In this document: positions 1 through 7,132 of the stretch, one piece after another
Numbering within the stretch: position 1 is the first letter of the stretch
Layout: every line of letters starts with the position of its first letter
Assembly: GCA_031273565.1 (NCBI GenBank)
Contig: JAISRR010000103.1
Location: 1 to 32,601 of the forward strand
Length of the DNA: 32,601 nucleotides
Source of the DNA: Zoogloeaceae bacterium
GTDB taxonomy: Bacteria > Pseudomonadota > Gammaproteobacteria > Burkholderiales > Rhodocyclaceae
Direction: 5' to 3'
Position numbers and translations under genes: made by a program
Notes under the pieces: generated by a model
Databases searched by the model: none
Seen by the model: the letters and a program-made list of their open reading frames with translations, nothing else
What the model was told of the DNA's origin: nothing

Positions 1-147
1 CACTTCATCCCGCAACGGGCCATCGGCTACCAATCCCCCATCGATGCCCTCAAATCATGGTATGCTCAACATCCTGATCTGTTTGTTAAACAGGTTTATA
101 AACAGGCGGAACTTGACAAATATGTGACGATAGTGATACCACGATAA
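1..147 (+). CDS. Transposase C-terminal fragment (IS481/IS3-like), 5' end outside window
   Basis: Frame 1 is open from the first base to a TAA at 145-147 and encodes 48 residues. The stretch IGYQSPIDALKSW, followed by PDLFVKQVYKQAELD, resembles the C-terminal tail of rve-fold transposases of the IS481/IS3 kind, which cut and rejoin element ends. The catalytic DDE residues would lie to the left, outside the window. The 28 bases at 91-118 recur exactly at 1502-1529, and the two flanks diverge straight after TTGACA. The element therefore probably ends at 118, and the last ten codons are host DNA read through from the element. Family assignment rests on a short tail, so it is moderate; that this is a transposase end is fairly likely. 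Confidence 0.6.
   Translation, partial: HFIPQRAIGYQSPIDALKSWYAQHPDLFVKQVYKQAELDKYVTIVIPR
91..118 (+). repeat. Right end of IS481/IS3-like element, copy 1
   Basis: These 28 bases are identical to 1502-1529. The shared block ends in TTGACA, and its reverse complement starts with TGTCAAG, which fits elements whose tips are TGT...ACA. The sequence beyond the block differs at the two places (AATATG here, CTAACC there), as expected at a true element boundary. The boundary is inferred from these two copies only. Confidence 0.6.
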
Positions 148-317
148 AAGCTACCCACAAGAAGAGGAGATGTCGATATTTCTTCATTTCAGGTGTAAGT
201 TTTTCAATTTTGCACGGAATGAATACATTAACAATGGATGATAAACCTGAAATCAATAAATGTCAAATAAATTTCAAAGCAAATGGCTTTTCCAACGGGA
301 GAGCATATTTCGTATGG

Positions 318-719
318 TTACTTGGAAATTCCCGTTCGTTTTTTATTACGAAAATAATCTACCATACATCCAAATACTCCGTAACAAAATGCCCAGATTA
401 TACCGTTGATTACTTCAACAAGTGCATATTGTATTGGATCGGAGGAAACTTCAATTCCTCGAACGATCCCAAATCTGACAGCAAGCTGAAATCCAGGCGG
501 CTTGTGTACTAAAGTCATCATCAACCCAAAAAATCCGGGAATCAACCCAAAGCTCGAGACATGAAACCACGAATATAGACCTAGGCTCCATGGTGAGACT
601 ATCGCTCCAAATATAGCACCAGTAAACAAAAACACACGGCGTGGACAAATATGGCGTACCACAAGATAAGACACGACAGGAAGTACAATCAACCCATTTA
701 ACAAAACCATTTTTATCAT
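318..719 (-). CDS. Hypothetical four-helix membrane protein
   Basis: A 133-residue protein of unknown function. Hydrophobic stretches near residues 5-23, 28-48, 53-72 and 100-121 suggest four membrane helices, and a basic tail (RNKKR) closes the protein. The start is supported by GAGGTGAG about 7 bases upstream of the ATG. The gene is clearly richer in A and T than the rest of the window and uses many ATA and TTA codons, so it was probably acquired. It lies 36 bases downstream of the broken Cys-rich gene at 756-854, in the same direction, so the two may have been one transcript. A small membrane protein after a Cys-rich secreted-looking protein could be an immunity or partner protein, but nothing in the sequence proves this. 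Confidence 0.6.
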   Translation of the reverse strand: MIKMVLLNGLIVLPVVSYLVVRHICPRRVFLFTGAIFGAIVSPWSLGLYSWFHVSSFGLIPGFFGLMMTLVHKPPGFQLAVRFGIVRGIEVSSDPIQYALVEVINGIIWAFCYGVFGCMVDYFRNKKRTGISK

Positions 720-755
720 CTCTGCCTCACCTCAAATTATAAATTATTCTATCCG

Positions 756-854
756 TTAATTTTTTGCACACTGTTTCCAACAATGAATATGAGCGTCAAC
801 CGTGCAGTCCGTATTGGGAGAACCATCAGGGCATCTACCACATGCCTTATCAAA
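756..854 (-). pseudogene. Cys-rich C-terminal gene remnant cut by IS5-like element
   Basis: On the minus strand the frame reads FDKACGRCPDGS, then a DCTVDAHIHCWKQC segment, and stops at 756. It has four closely spaced cysteines within about 25 residues, as in small disulfide-bonded or secreted domains. At 855 the coding sequence runs into the 16-bp terminal repeat of the element at 855-1502, so the N-terminal part is missing. The frame stays open into the element, but those residues are element DNA. I do not recognise the family. It is probably the tail of a gene broken by insertion or deletion. Confidence 0.35.
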
Positions 855-1502
855 GAGCCTCTTGCAAAACGCCCTCATTTCACGGGATGTAGCTGAGGGA
901 GCAGCGTAAAAAAGAAGAAGTGGACGGCCATTTCTGGCATGATGAAGGCACCAACCAACCACCATAACGCCCACCACCATGCATGCTACCCGCCGAGAAC
1001 TGATTTCGCAACGCTGGAACATTGTCCAGTATGAGCTGATACCCGAACTGGCCAGGGATGTTGGTACGCTGACGCCGAAACTGGAACGAGTGATTCATGC
1101 CATGCTGTGGTTTCACCTGCACAAAAAGTTGCCTTCGGCATCCACCTTTTCACGCGCGTTTGATGAATTCGCGCAATCCGCCCTGCCGGAACGCGCCCAT
1201 GAAGCCTTGATCAAGGAACACCTTGGGGAAGTCATGGATGCGGGCTATACCTGATGTCCGGCATCCTTGGGCGCCAACCAATTGATGCGCCTGCGATGTT
1301 GAAACCGGGCGCAATCTCCCCGCTTGTCTCAACGCTTCCCCTTGCACAGCGTGGCTTGGAATATCTGTTGTCTTGTTTCAATGGCAAGGAAATAAAACCT
1401 CCGTAGGCACTGAAAACCCGCTTCAAAAACTCAAAAATCCCCCGTCAGGGGGCGTACAGAGACATCCGGGGCATTCGTGGCGGCAGGTTTTGCAAGAGGC
1501 TC
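855..1502 (+). mobile_element. Deletion derivative of an IS5-like insertion sequence
   Basis: GAGCCTCTTGCAAAAC at 855-870 is repeated as its exact reverse complement at 1487-1502, giving a 648-bp unit with 16-bp perfect terminal inverted repeats. The sequence resembles the GAGnC..TTGCAAAA tips of many IS5/IS4-group elements. Inside is a shortened transposase reading frame (979-1254), far below the roughly 1.0-1.4 kb of a full gene, so the element cannot move on its own. No convincing target duplication is seen: the left flank ends CAAA and the right flank starts AGGT. The right flank is exactly where the second copy of the IS481-like end begins. Confidence 0.7.
979..1254 (+). pseudogene. Truncated IS5/IS4-type transposase
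   Basis: A 91-residue frame. The opening segment (RWNIVQYELIPELARDVGTL) and the later LPSASTFSRAFDEFA and HEALIKEHLG segments resemble two separate parts of the N-terminal half of IS5/IS4-type DDE transposases. The join between them, at about residue 44 (HAMLW/FHLHKK), skips the middle part that links them in full proteins. Translation ends just after KEHLGE, before the HISRDSTAIE-like segment that carries the first catalytic Asp. Both an internal deletion and a C-terminal loss are therefore visible. It cannot be an active transposase but could be read as a short protein. Confidence 0.65.
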
Positions 1503-1529
1503 AGGTTTATAAACAGGCGGAACTTGACA
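1503..1529 (+). repeat. Right-end remnant of IS481/IS3-like element, copy 2
   Basis: The sequence from 1502 to 1529 is identical to 91-118. The first shared base is also the last base of the IS5-like inverted repeat. In the frame of copy 1 it would encode QVYKQAELDT and then enter host DNA. Everything to its left in the original element has been replaced by the IS5-like unit. Confidence 0.6.
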
Positions 1530-1555
1530 CTAACCACTACGGGGGAAAGATACGA

Positions 1556-1604
1556 GGGCGGATTGCAATCCGCCGGTTCAAGGCTCCGGCGGCTTTGCCG
1601 CCGC
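1556..1604 (+). repeat. REP-like palindromic intergenic element, copy 1
   Basis: GGGCGGATTGCAATCCGCC is an almost perfect palindrome and is followed by GGTTCAAGGCTCCGGCGG and a second small hairpin (GGCGGCTTTGCCGCC). About 37 bases match the inverted copy at 10140-10182 with roughly four differences. It sits just past the 3' end of the cytochrome gene (stop near 1625), a typical place for REP elements, and could help end or protect that transcript. Confidence 0.7.
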
Positions 1605-1624
1605 ATGAATGACTGTCCTCTGAT

Positions 1625-2263
1625 CTACTGACGGGAAAGATAATCCGAAAAAGCACTGATTTCCTCATCGGTCAAGGCCGCCGCTGCCTGGCTCATCACG
1701 TCGCCGGGGCTGTTTTTGCGCGCCGCCGCTCTCCATTCCAGCAATTGTTTTTGCAGGTAACGGATATGTTGCCCGCCGATGATCGGCACGTTTGGGTCAG
1801 CCCCGCCCTTGCCTGCCTCGCCGTGGCAACTCTGGCAGGGTAGCAGGTTGCGGGAAGGGTCGCCCTGAGCGTAGAGGGTGCGTATTTTTTGCTGCCTGGC
1901 ATCCTTGTGATCGCCATCGCCGTGCATGACCGGCAGGCTGGAAAAATAGGCCGCGATGTCGAGCAAATCCGACTCGGCGACGCTTTTCGCCATGACCGCC
2001 ATCTGGTCGTTATCGCGCGCGCCAGAACGAAAATCGCGCAACTGTTTCAGCAGGTATTCGATCCGTTGGCCGGCCAGCTTGGGGAATTTGCCGACATTGC
2101 CAACGCCATCGCCCATATCGCCGTTGCCGTCCGGGCCGTGGCATTCCTGGCAACGTTCGTCATCGGATTTGACAAAACCCGCTCTGGCGTCGCCCTGGGC
2201 GAAGGCCAGTAGCGGACTAAGGATTGCGGCACATAGCAGCAGGGACACATGGAAAAAATGCAT
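1625..2263 (-). CDS. Di-heme c-type cytochrome, cytochrome c4 family
   Basis: A 212-residue exported electron carrier. An N-terminal signal peptide (about 1-22, ending in AFA) is followed by two cytochrome c domains with heme motifs CQECH (38-42) and CQSCH (143-147). Methionines in DQMAVMAK (88-91) and GDVMSQ are candidate sixth ligands. Length and two-domain layout fit cytochrome c4/c553 proteins, which pass electrons between periplasmic enzymes and terminal oxidases. It starts only 3 bases after the stop of the cytochrome at 2267-2683 and is the last gene of the sigma-54-driven set beginning at 6829. I infer that it takes electrons from the upstream heme proteins. Start: ATG at 2263, preceded on the minus strand by GAGACTCC. 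Confidence 0.9.
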   Translation of the reverse strand: MHFFHVSLLLCAAILSPLLAFAQGDARAGFVKSDDERCQECHGPDGNGDMGDGVGNVGKFPKLAGQRIEYLLKQLRDFRSGARDNDQMAVMAKSVAESDLLDIAAYFSSLPVMHGDGDHKDARQQKIRTLYAQGDPSRNLLPCQSCHGEAGKGGADPNVPIIGGQHIRYLQKQLLEWRAAARKNSPGDVMSQAAAALTDEEISAFSDYLSRQ

Positions 2264-2266
2264 GTT

Positions 2267-2683
2267 TCAGGAGTCTCTATAAAAATTGTGGCACGCCTTG
2301 CAGGTACGCGAGAGTTCCGAGGCCGAGGCCGCAGCCGAATCAAAATCCTTGCTGTCGACCTGCTGAATGATTTTTTGTGAAAGTTCCCGGCTCTTGCGGG
2401 AAAGCTCCACGGCGTCTGCCGCGTCGCCCTTGGCGATATAGAATTCCTCAATCTGCGCGAATGCCGCCGCCAGTTCCTTCGCGTCGGTCAGGATGGAATC
2501 CGTATTGTGTTGGGTGATGTTGTCCGTCAGGTTGATGCTGGTGTCTTCGACATCCTGCATGAAATCCATGTCGATTTCGCCTTCGACCATGGTGCTGATG
2601 CTGCCGATGGAGTTGGCGCTGAGCGGTAACAGGCAAAGGCCGATCAGTGCGATCAATGAGGGGAGGGGGAGTTTTTTACGCAT
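2267..2683 (-). CDS. Small cytochrome with C-terminal heme motif (cytochrome c'/c556-like)
   Basis: A 138-residue protein with a signal peptide (MRKK, then a hydrophobic stretch to about residue 24) and one heme motif, CKACH (128-132), six residues from the end. A helical protein with the heme site at the extreme C-terminus is the layout of the cytochrome c'/c556 group, although sequence similarity outside the motif is low. Proteins of that group carry electrons or bind small gases such as NO. A longer frame is open upstream to 2818, but it would overlap the DUF1501 gene and lacks a signal peptide, so ATG 2683 is preferred. No strong ribosome site is seen; translation may be coupled to the DUF1501 gene, which ends 73 bases earlier. 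Confidence 0.75.
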   Translation of the reverse strand: MRKKLPLPSLIALIGLCLLPLSANSIGSISTMVEGEIDMDFMQDVEDTSINLTDNITQHNTDSILTDAKELAAAFAQIEEFYIAKGDAADAVELSRKSRELSQKIIQQVDSKDFDSAAASASELSRTCKACHNFYRDS

Positions 2684-2756
2684 GGTTTTTTTCGGGTTGA
2701 GCGCATGAAGAAGGCTGCCTGAGCCACTGGTAGCCTTCTTTTGCGCGGGTTGATGG

Positions 2757-4241
2757 CTAGGCCAGCAAGTCGGTGATGACCTTGCCGAACGTGACGGTAG
2801 GACGTTCCGAACGACCATTGTTGAGGAAGGTCGTCTTCAGGTGGTCAAGCCCCATGGCCTGAAGGATGGTGGCGTGCAGATCGTAGGTATCCACCGCCTT
2901 TTCCTTGTCCGCCACCTGCAAGCCGATGGCGTCGGTTTCGCCGTAGCTGAAGCCGGGTTTGAAACCGGCTCCGGCCACCCATTGGGTGTAGCCCCAGGGA
3001 TTGTGGTCGCGCCCGGTGCCGCTTTCGCCCCAGGAGGTGCGTCCGAATTCCGAAGCCCAGACCACCAGCGTGCTGTCCAGCAGGCCGCGCGATTTCAGGT
3101 CGGCGAGCAGGCCGGCGATGGGTTTGTCCACCATTTTCGCCATCAGGCCGTGGTTGCCGTCGAGGTCTTCGTGCGCGTCCCAGCTCCGCCGGTTGCCTTC
3201 AGCGCCCGCTTTTTCCGGGAACCCGGAAACCACCTGCACGAAACGCACGCCCCGTTCGACCAGACGCCGGGCGCGCAGCAGGATGGTGCCGTAGCTGTCG
3301 GTGATGTCGTCGCCCAGGCCGTAGAGCTTCTTGGTGGCTTCCGTTTCCTTGTCCAGATTCACGGCTTCGGGCGCGGCGGACTGCATGCGGTAGGCGAGTT
3401 CATAGGATTGCTGACGCGCCAGCAATTCCGTATCCGCGGGACGACTGCTGGTGTTGAAGGAATTCAGCTTGTTCAGCAGGTCGAGGGACGCGCGGTGCTG
3501 AAGGGCGGTGCGTTGCGGCGGGCGATCCAGAAAGAGGATCGGGGATTCGCCGGGCAGGAAGGCCGTCCCCTGAAACACGGCGGGCAGGAAGCCGGAGCTC
3601 CAGTTCACCGAACCGCCGCTCGGCTCCCGGTCGCCGTTATAGAGCACAACGTAAGGCGGCAGGTCAGGGTTGGCGGAACCCAGCGCGTAGGTAATCCAGG
3701 CGCCCAGCGAGGGACGCCCCGGCGTGACGCCGCCGGTATTCAGCTTCAGGATGGAAATGTCGTGCGTTGCGCCGACCGTGACGCTGGACTTGATGAAGGT
3801 GATTTTGTCCGCGTGTTCCGCCAGATGGGGCACCAGATCAGAGAACCACGCGCCGCTTTCGCCGTACTGTTTCCAGACGCGGCTGTTGAAAGCGACCAAC
3901 TGGCTGACGCCGCCCTGGGTGCTGGTCTTGATGCCTTTGGTGAAGGATTCGGGCACGCCGGTGCCCGACAGTTTGATGAGTTCCGGCTTGTAGTCGAACA
4001 GGTCGAGCGTGGAAGGCGCGCCGTTCATGTGCAGCCAGATGATGGATTTGACCTTGCCGGGAAAGTGCGTGGCGCGTGGCGCGAGCGGATTGGCGGGGTC
4101 GATGGCGATGTCCGCCGCGTTGGCGTATGACAGGCCGCCCAGACTGGAACTCAGGCCGGGAACAAACCCGGCGAGCGCCGCCGCCCCCAGACCGTAACCG
4201 GATTTTCTCAGAAAATCACGACGTGAAAATTGATTTGACAT
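2757..4241 (-). CDS. Tat-exported DUF1501 protein (alkaline phosphatase/sulfatase-like superfamily)
   Basis: A 494-residue protein with a twin-arginine signal (SRRDFLRKSG, 6-15), so it should be exported folded to the periplasm. The body shows the DUF1501 pattern: IWLHMNGAPSTLDLFDYKP after the signal region, a THDISILKLNTG segment, and WASEFGRTSW with GRDHNPWGY near the C-terminus. DUF1501 belongs to the alkaline-phosphatase-like fold, which includes sulfatases and phosphatases. The Asp and His residues in these motifs would be the metal ligands (family knowledge). The substrate is unknown. DUF1501 proteins are usually encoded beside DUF1549/DUF1553 proteins, as here (next gene upstream). AAGGAGC lies 6 bases before the ATG, fixing the start. 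Confidence 0.88.
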   Translation of the reverse strand: MSNQFSRRDFLRKSGYGLGAAALAGFVPGLSSSLGGLSYANAADIAIDPANPLAPRATHFPGKVKSIIWLHMNGAPSTLDLFDYKPELIKLSGTGVPESFTKGIKTSTQGGVSQLVAFNSRVWKQYGESGAWFSDLVPHLAEHADKITFIKSSVTVGATHDISILKLNTGGVTPGRPSLGAWITYALGSANPDLPPYVVLYNGDREPSGGSVNWSSGFLPAVFQGTAFLPGESPILFLDRPPQRTALQHRASLDLLNKLNSFNTSSRPADTELLARQQSYELAYRMQSAAPEAVNLDKETEATKKLYGLGDDITDSYGTILLRARRLVERGVRFVQVVSGFPEKAGAEGNRRSWDAHEDLDGNHGLMAKMVDKPIAGLLADLKSRGLLDSTLVVWASEFGRTSWGESGTGRDHNPWGYTQWVAGAGFKPGFSYGETDAIGLQVADKEKAVDTYDLHATILQAMGLDHLKTTFLNNGRSERPTVTFGKVITDLLA

Positions 4242-4270
4242 TAGTTGCTCCTTTAATCTTGATTGCTTGT

Positions 4271-4292
4271 GCCCGCGCCAGTCGGCGCGGGC
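4271..4292 (-). other. Strong intercistronic hairpin
   Basis: GCCCGCGCC at 4271-4279 pairs perfectly with GGCGCGGGC at 4284-4292 around a 4-base loop. It lies in the 74-base gap between the DUF1549/DUF1553 gene and the DUF1501 gene. No T-run follows on the minus strand, so it is more likely an mRNA processing or stability element than a full terminator. It could set different levels of the two proteins. Confidence 0.7.
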
Positions 4293-4315
4293 ATCAACAT
4301 TGCGTTTTGGAAAGG

Positions 4316-6829
4316 TCAGAACCGATAGACAAACTCGTTGGAATTCGCCACCGTGTGCACCAAGTCCACCCAGGCGGCCAGACGCGCCTGACTCAGATTG
4401 GCGTTGGCGGGCGTGCTCTTCAGGCCGACCGGGGTCGCCACGTCAAACTGACCGTTGCTTTCCTTCAACTGTAGCGCGATGGATTGTTCTTCCTTGTTCA
4501 GGAAATCCTTCAGCGTCGCCACTTCCGCCTTGCTGGGCTTGCGGGCGAACAGCACTTCATACAGACGGTTCAGCACGGCGTCCGGGTTGGCGCCCGCCTC
4601 GTTGATGAGGCGACCGGCCAGCGCCTGCGACCAATCCACCGCCACATCGCTGTTGAACAGGGTCAGCGCCTGCAGGGGTGTCGTGGTCACGTCGCGCTTG
4701 TGGTAAGCCAGAGACGGATTTGCCGCGTCAAAGGTATTGATGATGGGATACGGCAGGCCGCGACGGACAAAGGTGTAGATGCTGCGGCGGTTCCAGTCCC
4801 GTTTGTCTTCGGAAACCGGCCATCTCGTATCGACCCGGCGACGGCTGTTGGCGACGGCGGCGGCTTCTTCCCTGGCTTTGGCGTCAGCGTCGGCCTTGGC
4901 GTCAGTGGTCTTGCTGCTGTTTCTATCCGCGTCGTAGGCCAGCGCGGCGGCAGCCGTGGTTCTGGCGTCTATGCTGCCGCCACGACCCCGCGCCAGGAAC
5001 TCGATCAGCGGCGGATAGACGGCAGGGCCGCCCACTTCATCGACAAACTGACCGGAGGCGTAGAGCAGCGAATCACGAATCTGCTCGGCTTCCAGGCGTT
5101 TTCTCGGATACACCGCCAGAAGATTGTTGGCCGGGTCCGCCTTGGCGACATCCGGGCGTTCTTCGGAAGACTGGCGATAAACGCTGGAGAGCAGGATTTC
5201 GCGGTGCAGCGACTTCACGTCCCAATCTTTCTTGAACCTGGAGGCCAGATAATCCAGCAGTTCAGGATGGGTGGGTTTGCCGCCCGAACGACCGAAGTTG
5301 TCCGGCGTGACCACGAAAGGCTTGTCGAAATATTGCCCCCAGACGCGATTGACGTAGACGCGGGCGGTCAGCGGATTATTCGGACCGACAATCCAGTTGG
5401 CCAGCGCGGAGCGACGCCCGGAAGAGGTGGCGGTCGGCTTGATTTCGCCGAGTTTGTCACCGCCCAGCAGCGCCGGAATGCCGGGCTGAACTTCGTCGAG
5501 CGGACGTTCATGGATGCCGGAGAAACGCAGGAAGGTCGGCGGCGCGTCGGGATGCCCAAGCTCGGTGGCGCTGGTCAGGTAGAGCGAGCCGCTTTTGGGT
5601 TGCAGCTTGCTGAACTTGCGCAGTTCCGCAGTGAGCTTCTGGAATTCCGCCCACTTGGCGACATTGGCCTCGCTGTATTGCGGGTGATCCTTCTGCTCGG
5701 CGGTCATCCGCAGGTAGGCGATAATGCTGCCTTCCCCGGAGGCGTAGGTCTTGTAGCGGAAATTGACCCAGCGATCCAGCGGCGTCCATTCGGATTCCGG
5801 CTTGAAGACGGATTCGCGGCTGTCGGTCAGATAGCGCTCCTTGTAATACTTTTCACCTTCGGCGCGCACGGTGTCCAGAATCGCCTTTTGCTTGGCGACG
5901 ACATCCTTGATAGCTTCATCGTACTTTTGCTTCTCTTCGCGGTACTTGACATCCCACTTCGTCTCGGTTTCCCTGGTGATTGGAATGGTGGGGTCAAACG
6001 CGGTGTTGGCGAAGAAGGAGAGTAACTGGAAGTATTCCGTCGAGCTGATCTTGTCCGACTTGTGATTGTGGCATTGGGCGCAACCGACTGTGGTGCCGAG
6101 GAAGGCTTCGCCCACGGTGTTGGCCATGTCGACTTCAATTTCGTATTTGCGTTGGATCAGGTCACGGGAATTGTAGTTGTCTGTGTAGCCTGCCAGAAAA
6201 CCCGTGGCGATGCGGGCCTCCTGCCGCTCCGGCCATAATTCGTCACCGGCGATCTGCTCCTGGACGAACTGGCTGTAAGGCTTGTTTTCGTTGAACGCCT
6301 TGATGACGTAATCCCGGTAACGCCAGTTGTTGGGGCGAACGCTGTCGTTCTGGAAACCGGTGGTGTCCGCGTAACGCGCCAGATCCAGCCAGCGGCGCGC
6401 CTGACGTTCACCGAAATGGGGCGAGGCCAGCAGACGATCCACCAGTTTTTCGTAGGCGTTCGCCGACTTGTCGTTCACAAAAGCGTTCACTTCTTCCGGC
6501 GTGGGCAGCAGGCCCCAGGCGTCCAGCGTTGCCCGGCGGATGAACACCGCCCTGTCGGCGTCTTTGGAAGGCTTCAAACCGCTTTCTTCCTGTTTTGCCA
6601 ATACAAAGGCGTCGATGGGCGTGCGCACCCATTGTTTTTGCTTGACCGCCGGAATCGCCGGACTGTTGATGGGTTGATAGGCCCAGGTCGGCCCAAGCTG
6701 TTTTTTGGCGGCGGCGGCGGAAACATCAATTCCCGCTTTGTTATCCCCGTCTGCGGCTGCGACAATGGAAGCCGCAGAGCAGGATAAGGATAAAACCGCC
6801 AATGAATAGACAATCTTTTTCGTAATCAT
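4316..6829 (-). CDS. DUF1549/DUF1553 (PSD1-type) exported protein with heme c motif
   Basis: An 837-residue protein. A signal peptide (MITKK, then a hydrophobic stretch ending AAA near residue 25) sends it to the periplasm. DUF1549 spans roughly 60-270, with FIRRATLDAWGLLPTPEE and HFGERQARRWLDLARYADT. It contains CAQCH at residues 250-254, a heme c attachment motif conserved in this domain. DUF1553 fills the C-terminal half (RSALANWIV, NRVWGQYF, LHREILLSSVYRQS) and ends with NEFVYRF. The reaction is unknown. The family is best known from Planctomycetes, paired with DUF1501, and the pair is kept here. GGAGTGAAC lies just before ATG 6829. A longer frame to 6916 overlaps the sigma-54 promoter and is rejected. 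It is the first gene of the operon 6829-1625. Confidence 0.88.
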   Translation of the reverse strand: MITKKIVYSLAVLSLSCSAASIVAAADGDNKAGIDVSAAAAKKQLGPTWAYQPINSPAIPAVKQKQWVRTPIDAFVLAKQEESGLKPSKDADRAVFIRRATLDAWGLLPTPEEVNAFVNDKSANAYEKLVDRLLASPHFGERQARRWLDLARYADTTGFQNDSVRPNNWRYRDYVIKAFNENKPYSQFVQEQIAGDELWPERQEARIATGFLAGYTDNYNSRDLIQRKYEIEVDMANTVGEAFLGTTVGCAQCHNHKSDKISSTEYFQLLSFFANTAFDPTIPITRETETKWDVKYREEKQKYDEAIKDVVAKQKAILDTVRAEGEKYYKERYLTDSRESVFKPESEWTPLDRWVNFRYKTYASGEGSIIAYLRMTAEQKDHPQYSEANVAKWAEFQKLTAELRKFSKLQPKSGSLYLTSATELGHPDAPPTFLRFSGIHERPLDEVQPGIPALLGGDKLGEIKPTATSSGRRSALANWIVGPNNPLTARVYVNRVWGQYFDKPFVVTPDNFGRSGGKPTHPELLDYLASRFKKDWDVKSLHREILLSSVYRQSSEERPDVAKADPANNLLAVYPRKRLEAEQIRDSLLYASGQFVDEVGGPAVYPPLIEFLARGRGGSIDARTTAAAALAYDADRNSSKTTDAKADADAKAREEAAAVANSRRRVDTRWPVSEDKRDWNRRSIYTFVRRGLPYPIINTFDAANPSLAYHKRDVTTTPLQALTLFNSDVAVDWSQALAGRLINEAGANPDAVLNRLYEVLFARKPSKAEVATLKDFLNKEEQSIALQLKESNGQFDVATPVGLKSTPANANLSQARLAAWVDLVHTVANSNEFVYRF

Positions 6830-6907
6830 GTTCACTCCTGAAAAGTCACTCCTGAAAAAATCCAGATGAAAAAAACGCATCGGATGCGCCAATGGCCGCT
6901 TGATATC

Positions 6908-6923
6908 AGCAATCATCGTGCCA
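6908..6923 (-). promoter_or_regulatory. Consensus sigma-54 promoter for the DUF1549-DUF1501-cytochrome operon
   Basis: On the minus strand TGGCACG (6923-6917), four bases, then TTGCT (6912-6908) match the -24/-12 sigma-54 consensus exactly, with GG and GC ten bases apart. Initiation would fall near 6897, giving a leader of about 70 bases before ATG 6829. Sigma-54 promoters need an activator bound upstream; candidate sites lie at 7067-7132. Confidence 0.85.
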
Positions 6924-7066
6924 TATTTTGTAACACGGGGTGCCCCCGTTCAGAAGCGACGAAAAAGCGTCTGGAGTTTCATGCTATCATATTGATTTTT
7001 AATTGATTTATTCATTTGTGTGCGATGTTTTCGATCCTGATGGCGGGCATCGGGGAGAATTCCGTG

Positions 7067-7132
7067 CTGTTGCCCAGGGAACGTTCTGCTGACTCTACAG
7101 CAACGAATCCGTTTGAAAATGACTCTGCGGCA
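7067..7132. promoter_or_regulatory. Candidate shared enhancer sites between divergent sigma-54 promoters
   Basis: CTGTT-N8-AACGT at 7067-7084 resembles the motif found twice upstream of tonB. TGCT-N8-AGCA at 7087-7102 is an inverted repeat of the same geometry. A half copy (GACTCTGCGGCA) follows at 7121-7132; its 15-base context repeats the one at 7090-7104 with 13 of 15 matches, 30 bases apart. The block lies about 145-210 bases upstream of the minus promoter and 160-225 bases upstream of the plus promoter, normal for activator sites serving both. The rest of the 522-base gap 6830-7351 is AT-rich and shows no gene. Confidence 0.45.

Noticed and set aside
210-512. 100-codon plus-strand frame in the AT-rich patch
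   Set aside because: Overlaps the membrane protein gene in antisense, has no ribosome site and no recognisable pattern.
879-1022. Minus-strand frame continuing from the Cys-rich remnant into the IS5-like element
   Set aside because: This part is element DNA; it cannot be the native N-terminus of the cut gene.
2841-4130. Long open frame on the plus strand across the DUF1501 gene
   Set aside because: It is antisense to a gene with a clear family pattern and a good start; its translation shows no domain and is rich in Gly, Arg and Val as typical for GC-rich shadows.
4484-6025. 513-codon open frame on the plus strand
   Set aside because: Antisense to the DUF1549/DUF1553 gene, no recognisable domain and no ribosome site.
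6830-6916. Upstream extension of the DUF1549/DUF1553 gene to ATG 6916
   Set aside because: It would overlap the sigma-54 promoter and precede the signal peptide; the AGGAGTG site directly before ATG 6829 fits better.
7054-7067. Another GG-N10-GC match on the plus strand before the receptor
   Set aside because: Bases around the GG and GC do not fit the -24/-12 consensus (GGAGAA instead of GGCACG), and the site is about 285 bases from the gene.
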